Source: Flavobacterium sp. NRK1 (GTDB lineage Bacteria; Bacteroidota; Bacteroidia; Flavobacteriales; Flavobacteriaceae). Taken from it: DNA of 64,000 bases. Position numbers and translations under genes: made by a program. Every line of letters starts with the position of its first letter. Position 1 is the stretch's first letter. The stretch covers positions 803,341-867,340 of the forward strand of contig NZ_JAMXLA010000001.1 of assembly GCF_024054175.1 (NCBI RefSeq), read 5' to 3'. Below the pieces are notes generated by a model. It saw only the letters and a list, made by a program, of their open reading frames with translations. It was not told the origin of the DNA and did no database searches. This document shows positions 1 to 7,381 of this stretch, in pieces.

Positions 1-109
1 CAGTAACTTCAAAAGGACTGCCAAGCATCATGAGTTTCCTTTTATGGACAATTTGTCCAAAACCGGAAAGGCATGAAAATAGTACGGCAAGAAAAACAAA
101 CTTCTTCAT
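1..109 (-). CDS. FAD:protein FMN transferase (ApbE-like), N-terminal fragment
   Basis: Only the first 36 codons lie in the window; the gene runs off the left edge. It starts at the ATG ending at 109 with MKKFVFLAVLFSCLSGFGQ, an export signal, either a lipoprotein signal with Cys13 or a signal peptide cut near Gln19. The next segment, KRKLMMLGSPFEVT, resembles the start of the ApbE fold, which transfers FMN from FAD to threonine residues of periplasmic flavoproteins. The start overlaps the stop of the upstream thioredoxin gene by one base (TAATG), so the two are probably translationally coupled. ApbE is inferred from this short stretch and could be wrong. Confidence 0.55.
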   Translation of the reverse strand, partial: MKKFVFLAVLFSCLSGFGQIVHKRKLMMLGSPFEVT

Positions 110-555
110 TATTTACCCTCTAACGAATGTAACAAAGCTATATATTCTGATGGTTTAATATTTTTAAATCCTGTTTTTCCGGTTACCTTGGCATTTTTAT
201 CCATTACAACAACCAAAGGAAAAAAACCTTCTTTATTGTATTTTTCAGCCAATCCTTTGTTTTCATCCTGCTTATTTTGAGGAAGTGCATTTCCTTTTTT
301 CTTAGGAAAATCAGCCCTAACTAATATCCATTTTTTTTGAGCTTCAGCTTTAAATTCCTCCGATTGCCAGATGTTTTTATCCAGTTTAATACATGGAGCA
401 CACCAATCTGAGCCGGAAAACACTAAAATTATATTCTTATTTTCTTTTTGCGCCAAAACTTTTGCCTCCTCAAAAGATTTCCATTCCTGTGAATATGAAA
501 GCATTGAAACTAACAAGGCAAACATTAAAAATATCCTTTTCATATCTATATTCAT
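109..555 (-). CDS. secreted thioredoxin-family protein
   Basis: This 148-residue protein has an N-terminal signal peptide (hydrophobic residues 7-22, likely cleavage after YSQ) and a thioredoxin fold with the active-site motif WCAPC at residues 51-55. Such small periplasmic thioredoxins reduce or isomerise disulfides; the specific partner is not known here. It sits directly upstream of, and overlaps by one base, a probable apbE gene, a common flavobacterial pairing that suggests a shared role in redox maturation of exported proteins. ATG codons at residue 1 and residue 5 could both serve as start; the second leaves a more typical signal peptide. Confidence 0.85.
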   Translation of the reverse strand: MNIDMKRIFLMFALLVSMLSYSQEWKSFEEAKVLAQKENKNIILVFSGSDWCAPCIKLDKNIWQSEEFKAEAQKKWILVRADFPKKKGNALPQNKQDENKGLAEKYNKEGFFPLVVVMDKNAKVTGKTGFKNIKPSEYIALLHSLEGK

Positions 556-726
556 TTATAAAAACAACTAATAAATAACGGCAGATTATAGCTAATAATA
601 ATGTTAATATTAAATCTTAAGCAAATCTTAAGAATTATATCAAAAGTAAGAAAAGTACGTTTACAAAAACTTAAAAGAATATTTTTATCGTCAAATTACA
701 TTATAAATAAGTTGTTTAAAAATTAT

Positions 727-734
727 TACTTTTG
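727..734 (+). promoter_or_regulatory. -7 promoter box for the queuosine-precursor transporter
   Basis: TACTTTTG matches the Bacteroidota -7 consensus TAnnTTTG and lies 17 bases before the ATG at 752, giving a leader of about 10 nt. No convincing -33 element was seen. Confidence 0.6.
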
Positions 735-751
735 AAGATTACCTAAAACTT

Positions 752-1429
752 ATGTTTCAAACCCGAAAAGACACTGTATATGTAATTCTGGCAGGAATTT
801 TTATTACCAATGCCGTTGTTGCCGAACTTATTGGAGGTAAACTTATACATATAGGACCCTATGTAATGAGCGTGGGTATTTTACCCTGGCCAATCGTATT
901 TATCACTACCGATCTCATAAATGAATATTTTGGCGAAAAAGGGGTACGGAGATTATCTCTTATAACCGCCTGTCTTATTGCCTATTGTTTTGTGTTGCTG
1001 TTTTTAGCAATGCAAATACCAGCTGTTAAGGGCATGGGAACCTCCGATGCTCAATTTAATGGTGTTTTTGGGCAAAGCCTCTGGATAATTGTAGGGAGCA
1101 TAACTGCTTTTATGGTATCGCAGCTTATAGATGGTACTCTTTTTCATTTTGTAAAGAAAAAAACAGGGAATAAAATGATATGGCTGCGCAGTACCGGCTC
1201 AACAGTTATTTCTCAGTTTTTTGACAGTTTTATAGTTTTAGGAATTGCCTTTTACGCTACCGGAATTATGGATACCGAAACTTATATAACATCAGGACTA
1301 ACAGGTTATACTGTAAAGCTGGTCCAGGCAATAGTACTTACACCTCTTATTTATCTTGGACATTCACTTATTGAAAAGTACATTCATAACGATAAAAACA
1401 AAAAGTATGAGCAGCAAAACACGTTGTAA
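752..1429 (+). CDS. yhhQ: queuosine precursor transporter (YhhQ/VUT family)
   Basis: A 225-residue inner-membrane protein with about six hydrophobic segments. Family hallmarks are visible: an early ITNAVVAELIGGK segment, the loop FITTDLINEYFGEKGVR and a late STVISQFFDSF helix. YhhQ proteins import queuosine precursors (preQ0, preQ1) for tRNA queuosine synthesis; substrate choice cannot be read from sequence. The 3' end overlaps the start of tag by 23 bases, so both are probably on one mRNA. The length is typical for the family. Confidence 0.9.
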   Translation: MFQTRKDTVYVILAGIFITNAVVAELIGGKLIHIGPYVMSVGILPWPIVFITTDLINEYFGEKGVRRLSLITACLIAYCFVLLFLAMQIPAVKGMGTSDAQFNGVFGQSLWIIVGSITAFMVSQLIDGTLFHFVKKKTGNKMIWLRSTGSTVISQFFDSFIVLGIAFYATGIMDTETYITSGLTGYTVKLVQAIVLTPLIYLGHSLIEKYIHNDKNKKYEQQNTL

Positions 1430-1967
1430 ATGGTGCGTTGGCGACACACTTTATGAAGATTACCATGATAATGAATGGGGAAAGCCTGTATATGATGATG
1501 CTAAACTGTTTGAATTTCTTGTATTGGAAACCTTTCAGGCTGGACTGAGCTGGATTACCATACTGCGTAAACGTGAAAACTTCCGTAAAGCATTTGATGA
1601 TTTTGATTACACGAAAATTGCTTTATATGATGAGTCAAAAATTGAAGAATTACTACAGGACACAGGAATTATACGCAATCGCCTAAAAGTACTGGCAGCA
1701 GTGAGCAACGCACAGGCTTTTATGAAGATACAGGATGAGTTTGGCAGTTTTTCAAACTACTACTGGGCTTTTAGCGACAATAAAACCTTTGACAATAAAT
1801 TTGAACTACAGAGCGAAGTTCCGGCAACCGCTCCCCTGTCTGACAAAATAAGTAAGGACATGAAAAAACGAGGGTTTAAATTTGTTGGCTCTACCGTAAT
1901 TTATGCCAATATGCAGGCTACCGGCATGGTAAACGATCACATTATGAGTTGTGATTTTAGAAAATAG
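1407..1967 (+). CDS. tag: DNA-3-methyladenine glycosylase I
   Basis: This base-excision-repair glycosylase removes 3-methyladenine from DNA. I start it at the ATG at 1407 (MSSKTRCKWC), giving 186 residues as in the family; an upstream in-frame ATG at 1356 would add 17 unrelated residues inside yhhQ. Zinc ligands match E. coli Tag: Cys7, His20 in YHDNEWG, and the C-terminal H-x3-C in DHIMSC. The catalytic Glu is in ETFQAGLSW (residues 41-49). It overlaps yhhQ by 23 bases and is followed by a terminator. Confidence 0.95.
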   Translation: MSSKTRCKWCVGDTLYEDYHDNEWGKPVYDDAKLFEFLVLETFQAGLSWITILRKRENFRKAFDDFDYTKIALYDESKIEELLQDTGIIRNRLKVLAAVSNAQAFMKIQDEFGSFSNYYWAFSDNKTFDNKFELQSEVPATAPLSDKISKDMKKRGFKFVGSTVIYANMQATGMVNDHIMSCDFRK

Positions 1968-1995
1968 TATTAAGTACAGAGAACTTAATAAAACA

Positions 1996-2027
1996 CAAAA
2001 CCCTCACATTAAGCGAGGGTTTGTTAT
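1996..2027. terminator. bidirectional terminator between tag and ahcY
   Basis: AAACCCTC (1998-2005) pairs with GAGGGTTT (2015-2022) around an 8-nt loop, with A-rich and T-rich flanks, so it can end both the plus-strand tag message and the convergent minus-strand ahcY message. Confidence 0.75.
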
Positions 2028-2078
2028 TTTACGAGCATGAGAATATCTAAAATCTCATTACTGACATCTCAATACTAA

Positions 2079-3395
2079 TTAGTATCTGTAGTATTCAGGC
2101 TTAAACGGCCCTTGTACTTCAACACCAATATAAGCAGCCTGATCCTCGTTAAGTGTTTCAAGTTCTACACCAAGTTTAGCAAGGTGAAGTGAAGCCACTT
2201 TTTCGTCAAGGTGCTTAGGCAGCATATATACTTTGTTTTCGTAAGCAGCACTATTATTCCAAAGCTCAAGCTGAGCAAGAGTTTGGTTAGTAAACGAGTT
2301 ACTCATTACAAAACTTGGGTGACCAGTAGCACAGCCAAGGTTTACAAGACGGCCTTCTGCAAGAACAATAATATCTGTACCATTAATTGTATATTTATCA
2401 ACCTGAGGCTTGATCTCTACTTTAGATGCACCATGGTTTTTATTTAACCATGCCATATCAATTTCGTTATCAAAATGGCCAATATTACAAACAACAGTTT
2501 TGTCTTTCATTTTTTCGAAATGACGACCTACAACAATATCTTTATTACCTGTAGTTGTAATAATAATATCTGCATTACCAATAACAGTTTCCAGCCTTTT
2601 TACTTCATAACCATCCATAGCAGCCTGTAGCGCACATATAGGATCTATTTCAGTAACAGTAACAATAGAACCTGCACCCCTGAAAGAAGCAGCCGTACCT
2701 TTACCAACGTCTCCATAACCACACACTACAACTCTTTTACCTGCAAGCATAAGATCTGTTGCACGGCGTATAGCATCTACAGCACTTTCTTTACAACCGT
2801 ATTTGTTATCAAATTTCGATTTTGTAACAGAATCGTTAACATTGATAGCCGGCATAACAAGCGTACCGTTTTTCATTCTTTCATATAAACGGTGCACCCC
2901 TGTAGTAGTTTCTTCAGATAGTCCTTTAATTCCCGCTGCAAGTTCCGGGAAACGGTCAAATACCATATTGGTAAGATCTCCCCCGTCATCAAGAATCATA
3001 TTAAGTGGCTTACGATCTTCACCAAAGAAAAGCGTTTGCTCTATACACCAGTCAAATTCCTCTTCAGTAAGGCCTTTCCAAGCATATACCTGAATACCTG
3101 CAGCAGCAATAGCAGCAGCAGCATGATCTTGTGTAGAAAATATGTTGCATGAGCTCCAGGTAACCTCAGCGCCAAGGGCTACTAGAGTTTCTATAAGAAC
3201 CGCAGTTTGTATCGTCATGTGAAGACAGCCCGCAATACGCGCACCTTTAAGAGGCTGAGAAGCGCCATATTCTTCACGAAGTGCCATTAATCCCGGCATT
3301 TCAGCTTCAGCAAGCTCAATCTCTTTCCTTCCCCATTCCGCAAGCGAAATATCCTTTACTTTGTATGCCACGAATGGCAGCGTTGTAGTACTCAT
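2079..3395 (-). CDS. ahcY: adenosylhomocysteinase
   Basis: A 438-residue cytosolic enzyme that hydrolyses S-adenosylhomocysteine to homocysteine and adenosine, keeping methylation reactions free of product inhibition. The NAD-binding Rossmann motif GYGDVGKG is centred near residue 225, preceded by [13 protein letters not shown], which holds substrate-binding and catalytic residues. The C-terminus ends in KPEYYRY, typical of the family. It is monocistronic, converges on tag, and diverges from a phosphopantetheinyl transferase gene. Confidence 0.98.
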   Translation of the reverse strand: MSTTTLPFVAYKVKDISLAEWGRKEIELAEAEMPGLMALREEYGASQPLKGARIAGCLHMTIQTAVLIETLVALGAEVTWSSCNIFSTQDHAAAAIAAAGIQVYAWKGLTEEEFDWCIEQTLFFGEDRKPLNMILDDGGDLTNMVFDRFPELAAGIKGLSEETTTGVHRLYERMKNGTLVMPAINVNDSVTKSKFDNKYGCKESAVDAIRRATDLMLAGKRVVVCGYGDVGKGTAASFRGAGSIVTVTEIDPICALQAAMDGYEVKRLETVIGNADIIITTTGNKDIVVGRHFEKMKDKTVVCNIGHFDNEIDMAWLNKNHGASKVEIKPQVDKYTINGTDIIVLAEGRLVNLGCATGHPSFVMSNSFTNQTLAQLELWNNSAAYENKVYMLPKHLDEKVASLHLAKLGVELETLNEDQAAYIGVEVQGPFKPEYYRY

Positions 3396-3416
3396 GAATA
3401 TTGTATATTTGTATTA

Positions 3417-3439
3417 GCAAAAAAATTTTTGCAAATTTA
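3417..3439 (-). promoter_or_regulatory. ahcY promoter -7 box with overlapping palindrome
   Basis: On the minus strand TAAATTTG (3439-3432) matches TAnnTTTG. The predicted start of transcription falls within a perfect 7-bp inverted repeat, GCAAAAA/TTTTTGC (3417-3432), that could be an operator. The leader to the ATG at 3395 would be about 30 nt. Confidence 0.5.
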
Positions 3440-3546
3440 GTGAATGCTTTTTTAATTAGCCCGCTTTAACAATAAAATATGAAAATATGCCGTTGCCCTA
3501 ATTGTTTGGTAAACAACAATATGAATTTCGGCCATAACTGTATCTA

Positions 3547-4191
3547 ATGCCTTTATATAAATCTATTGCCATAGACAAAGACACCAGGCTGCTTATCTGG
3601 AAAAACACCGAAAGCCTTGATGAGTTTTTACAGCATGTAAAACTAAAAGACATTTGTACAGATAGGTTAAACGGCATGAAAAGCGAACAGCACAAAAAAG
3701 GATTCCTTGGTGTACGCATGCTAATGCAGGAGATTGGATATACCGATTTTGATTTATTTTACGATGAAAACGGCAAGCCTCATCTTAAAGACGGAATGAA
3801 TATTTCTATAACCCATTCCTATGCTTTTTCTGCTATTATAATCAGTAAAAATGACATTGGCATAGACATGGAGTTGATTCGCGAAAAGGTGATTACCATA
3901 GCCGATAAATTTATAGAACCAGAGTTTGCCTATCTTAACCCTGAACATCTTACCGAATACACTAATAAACTTATGGTAATATGGGGTGTAAAAGAAGCTG
4001 TTTATAAAATGGTGTCGCGCAGCGGACTGAGCTTTAAGCAAAACATTTATGTTTTTCCTTTTGAAATTAGCGAAAAATGCGGAATGACCTCAGTAAAATT
4101 TGAAGACCTTAATGAGAGTTATCCTTTTTGTTTTGAACAGGTGGAAGACTTTATTCTTGTATACTGCCTGGGCAGCAAAACCTTATTATAA
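3547..4191 (+). CDS. 4'-phosphopantetheinyl transferase superfamily protein
   Basis: A 214-residue Sfp-type transferase that moves phosphopantetheine from CoA onto a serine of a carrier protein. Seen motifs: ISITHSY (residues 87-93), the Mg-binding GIDME (105-109) and WGVKEAVYK (146-154). No polyketide or peptide synthetase is present in the window, so the target may be a carrier protein elsewhere. The stop overlaps the start of pnuC by one base (TAATG), making a tight operon with pnuC and the DUF4301 gene. Confidence 0.88.
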   Translation: MPLYKSIAIDKDTRLLIWKNTESLDEFLQHVKLKDICTDRLNGMKSEQHKKGFLGVRMLMQEIGYTDFDLFYDENGKPHLKDGMNISITHSYAFSAIIISKNDIGIDMELIREKVITIADKFIEPEFAYLNPEHLTEYTNKLMVIWGVKEAVYKMVSRSGLSFKQNIYVFPFEISEKCGMTSVKFEDLNESYPFCFEQVEDFILVYCLGSKTLL

Positions 4192-4826
4192 TGCCTGAAA
4201 TTTTTGACACACTTTTTTCCCAGTTTAAAGGATACACTCCCTTTTTTCTTATTTTAGAGCTTACTGCAATTTTCTTTGGTTTACTTAGTGTAACCTATTC
4301 TGCAAAAAATAACATACTGGTATATCCTACAGGATTGATAAGCACTTTTATATTTGTTTATATACTCTACACTGCCAATCTTTACGGAGATCTTATAATT
4401 AATGCCTACTACTTTTATATGAGTCTTTATGGCTGGATATTGTGGAGCAGAAAGGACAATCAAAACCACGATTTGTTAAAAATCTCTAAGGTTTCTGTTA
4501 AAGATAATAAGATATGCTTAGCCATTTTTATAGTTTCGGTTATATTTGTATCGGTTGTGTATCATTTTTTCAATATGTTTAACCAGTGGTGGGCATATGT
4601 AGATACGTTTATAACCGGGCTGTTTTTTATAGGTATGTGGCTTTTAGCCAAACGCAAAATAGAAAACTGGCTGTATTTAATAGCCGGCGATATTATAGCT
4701 ATCCCGCTGTTTTTTTATAAAGGGCTGATATTTACAGGCTTCTTTTATATAGTTTTAACTATAATTGCCATTTTTGGCTATCAGTCATGGAAGGAAACAT
4801 TACAAAGCAAACAACTACTGCAATAA
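4191..4826 (+). CDS. pnuC: PnuC-family vitamin transporter (nicotinamide riboside or thiamine)
   Basis: A 211-residue membrane protein with about seven hydrophobic segments. PnuC hallmarks include NILVYPTGLISTFIFVYIL near residues 42-60, the aromatic MSLYGWILWSRK loop, and the QWWAYVDTFITGLF helix. PnuC proteins facilitate uptake of unphosphorylated vitamins, trapped later by a kinase. In Bacteroidota some members (PnuT) carry thiamine; the TPP-riboswitch TonB receptor 2.5 kb downstream makes this plausible, but the riboswitch does not cover this gene. It overlaps neighbours by 1 base upstream and 40 bases downstream. Confidence 0.85.
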   Translation: MPEIFDTLFSQFKGYTPFFLILELTAIFFGLLSVTYSAKNNILVYPTGLISTFIFVYILYTANLYGDLIINAYYFYMSLYGWILWSRKDNQNHDLLKISKVSVKDNKICLAIFIVSVIFVSVVYHFFNMFNQWWAYVDTFITGLFFIGMWLLAKRKIENWLYLIAGDIIAIPLFFYKGLIFTGFFYIVLTIIAIFGYQSWKETLQSKQLLQ

Positions 4827-6688
4827 ATATTACGGTTTATGGAAACGGGCTTAATGGCAGGGAATTCTCTGAACAATTAAATTCATTTACCAAGCCGGAC
4901 AGTAACAGTCCGTACAAATTTATTTTCCGTACTGTGAGCCTTACCATTGCTATGAACGAAAATGACAGATCGGCTGATTTGTTCATTATTAAAACTACCG
5001 AGCAGGAAGAAAATGAAGCTCAAAAATTAGCCGGACATTTAAAGAAAAACAACAGGTCTTTTTTAGTTATAAATTCAGCTCCTAAAAGTTCTTTTGCTTC
5101 AGAATGTAAAACTATAATATCTGAGCTTAAACAGGCGTTAGACAACGATTTTAGTATAAATGATTTTGCAGATATACATAAACGCGGAATTAATGTAGAA
5201 ACTATACTAAAACAATTAGACATTTTTAAAAATGGCATAGCAAAGGCTACCTTAAAAAAACCTGCCTTATACAATGATGGTATTTTTAAGTTATCCGAAG
5301 AAAAGGCAATAGAATACGCTGCCCTTTTTGACTCAAAAAAAGAAAACTATAAATTAACCAAATTTGTACCTGCTTCTGGTGCCGCCACCAGAATGTTTAA
5401 ATTTTTACTCGAATTTATAACCGAATATGACCCGGAAAGGGAAACAATAAATGGGTATATAAACCGTAAAAAAGAAAATGATCTAAGCGTATTTTTGGTG
5501 GGTTTGGAAAAATTCCCTTTTTATAAGGAAATAGCAGATATTGTAGCACAACAGGAAGGTTTTGACACATGGAAGAAAGACCAGAAGCTATATGCTTTTA
5601 TTAAAACTATGCTTAACGGCAAAGTTTTTGATTTTGCCAATAAGCCCAAAGGTGTACTGCCTTTTCATGATTATGGAAACTTTATAGCCACACCTATATT
5701 TGAGCATTTAAAAGAAGCTGTAGCATATGCTGCTTCACATAATGAAGCAAATGTGCATTTCACTATTTCTGAAGATCATCTTGACGGTTTTCTGGACAGT
5801 ATTCAGGAAGTAAAAACAGATATAGAAAATGAATCAGGGATACCAATTAAATTCGGATTTTCATATCAACAGAAAAACACCGACACTTTAGCGGTTAATA
5901 TTGACGATACTCCATTTAGAGACAGTGAAAATCATTTGTTTTTCAGGCCGGGCGGTCATGGTGCCTTAATAGAAAACCTGGGGAAACTTGATGCAGATAT
6001 TGTTTTTATAAAAAACATAGACAATGTAAGCCATAACAATATTCATACTATAGCTTTATACAAAAAAGCTTTGGCCGGCATTTTAATAGAATTGCAACAA
6101 CAGGTTTTTTCTTATATTAACCGGATCGATCAGGAAGAAATAAGTGACGAAAGCATTAATGACATTCTGACTTTTGCAAAAGATAAACTATTACAGCATA
6201 TTCCTTCAGATGTTTATAAGTATGCCCTTTCTTATAAAAAAGAATTTGCAAAAGAATTACTTAATAAACCTATACGTATTTGCGGAATGGTTAAAAATGA
6301 AGGCGAACCCGGTGGCGGTCCTTTTTGGATTGAGAGTAGTAAAGGCGGTTTATCCTTACAAATTGTAGAGAGTTCTCAAATAGACCTTGAAAACAGATCA
6401 CAGAAGCAAATTTTTGCAAATGCATCGCATTTTAACCCCGTAGACCTTGTTTGCGGGCTTAAAAATTATAAAGGAGAATTTTTTAATCTAAATGAATTTA
6501 TAGATAATACCTCCGGCTTTATTGTGCATAAAACGAGACTCGGAAAACAAGTAAAATCTTATGAGCTGCCCGGCTTATGGAATGGCGCCATGGCAGGCTG
6601 GATTACAGTTTTTGCCGAAGTTCCGCTTGAAACGTTTAATCCTGTAAAAACCGTAAACGACCTTTTAAAACCGGCACATCAGCCCTGA
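4787..6688 (+). CDS. DUF4301 family protein with N-terminal extension
   Basis: A 633-residue cytosolic protein of unknown function. From about residue 120 it matches DUF4301, with KFVPASGAATRMFK at 191-204, FHDYGNFIATPIFEHL and FRPGGHGALIENLGKLDADI. The last motif and the G-rich PASGAATR resemble sugar nucleotidyltransferases (inference). The first 118 residues are extra; they contain VYGNGLNGREF (residues 17-27), placed like a P-loop but lacking GK[ST]. The start overlaps pnuC by 40 bases; a later ATG (residue 56) is possible but would cut this domain. The gene is co-transcribed with pnuC and probably with arfB. Confidence 0.75.
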   Translation: MEGNITKQTTTAINITVYGNGLNGREFSEQLNSFTKPDSNSPYKFIFRTVSLTIAMNENDRSADLFIIKTTEQEENEAQKLAGHLKKNNRSFLVINSAPKSSFASECKTIISELKQALDNDFSINDFADIHKRGINVETILKQLDIFKNGIAKATLKKPALYNDGIFKLSEEKAIEYAALFDSKKENYKLTKFVPASGAATRMFKFLLEFITEYDPERETINGYINRKKENDLSVFLVGLEKFPFYKEIADIVAQQEGFDTWKKDQKLYAFIKTMLNGKVFDFANKPKGVLPFHDYGNFIATPIFEHLKEAVAYAASHNEANVHFTISEDHLDGFLDSIQEVKTDIENESGIPIKFGFSYQQKNTDTLAVNIDDTPFRDSENHLFFRPGGHGALIENLGKLDADIVFIKNIDNVSHNNIHTIALYKKALAGILIELQQQVFSYINRIDQEEISDESINDILTFAKDKLLQHIPSDVYKYALSYKKEFAKELLNKPIRICGMVKNEGEPGGGPFWIESSKGGLSLQIVESSQIDLENRSQKQIFANASHFNPVDLVCGLKNYKGEFFNLNEFIDNTSGFIVHKTRLGKQVKSYELPGLWNGAMAGWITVFAEVPLETFNPVKTVNDLLKPAHQP

Positions 6689-6720
6689 TTATAATCAAAG
6701 CTTTTTTTAAGCTCTATACA

Positions 6721-7122
6721 ATGGACAGAAATTTAATACTTCAGGAACTCGACTATAAAGCCGTAAGAAGCAGTGGTGCGGGCGGACAAAATGTAAACAA
6801 AGTTTCCTCAAAAGTTGTTCTCAGCTTTAATCTTATGGACAGTAATGCCCTAAGCGAAGAGGAGAAAACACTGATACATTCTAAATTAGCATCCCGACTG
6901 ACTAATGAAAATATTTTGATGCTATCGTGCGATGAAGACAGGAGCCAGCTTAGAAACAAAGATATTGTCACTAAAAGGTTTTTGACAGTAATGGAGCAGG
7001 CTCTAAAAATAGAAAAGCCAAGAAAACCAACCAAAATACCCAAAGCAGTAATAAAAAAAAGGATAGAAGGAAAAAGACGGCAGGCAGAGAAAAAACAATC
7101 ACGCAGACGACCTGATTTTTAA
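6721..7122 (+). CDS. arfB: alternative ribosome-rescue factor ArfB (YaeJ-like peptidyl-tRNA hydrolase)
   Basis: A 133-residue release-factor-like protein that frees stalled ribosomes by hydrolysing peptidyl-tRNA. The catalytic GGQ is at residues 21-23 within SSGAGGQNVNKVSSKV. There are no codon-recognition domains, and the C-terminal tail (about residues 108-133) is rich in Lys and Arg, as needed to enter the empty mRNA channel. It starts 32 bases after the DUF4301 stop and is probably in the same operon. Confidence 0.92.
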   Translation: MDRNLILQELDYKAVRSSGAGGQNVNKVSSKVVLSFNLMDSNALSEEEKTLIHSKLASRLTNENILMLSCDEDRSQLRNKDIVTKRFLTVMEQALKIEKPRKPTKIPKAVIKKRIEGKRRQAEKKQSRRRPDF

Positions 7123-7192
7123 CAGAGAAGCTAGATATGAGATAAAGCTACTAAAATCTCAATCCCCCATATTACTATTTCAATTCTTTTTG

Positions 7193-7200
7193 TACTTTTG
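7193..7200 (+). promoter_or_regulatory. -7 promoter box for the TPP-riboswitch transcript
   Basis: TACTTTTG matches TAnnTTTG exactly and sits just before the aptamer, so the mRNA should begin near 7206 with the riboswitch at its 5' end. Confidence 0.65.
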
Positions 7201-7203
7201 CCG

Positions 7204-7284
7204 CGTCTCAAAGGGGTGCTCTAAATAACGAGCTGAGATTATACCCAAAGAACCTGGGCAGGTAATGCTGCCAAGGGAAAAGGC
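7204..7284 (+). promoter_or_regulatory. TPP riboswitch (THI element)
   Basis: The conserved aptamer blocks are all present in order: AGGGGTGCT (7212-7220), CTGAGA (7233-7238), ATACCCAAAGAACCTG (7241-7256), then AATGCTGCCAAGGGAA (7264-7279). GGGGT pairs with ACCC to make P2, and TCTC (7206-7209) pairs with GGGA (7275-7278) to close P1. It lies about 97 nt before the start of a TonB-dependent receptor, so that receptor is predicted to be repressed when thiamine pyrophosphate is plentiful. A complementary segment further down the leader is treated as a finding. Confidence 0.97.
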
Positions 7285-7381
7285 CAACAAACAGAATAAA
7301 TTTTTGTAGTAGGTCAGTACAATCATTTTTTAACTAACAAGAGAATAATTACCCCTTTTATTTGTAAATTTTTTTTTACGA

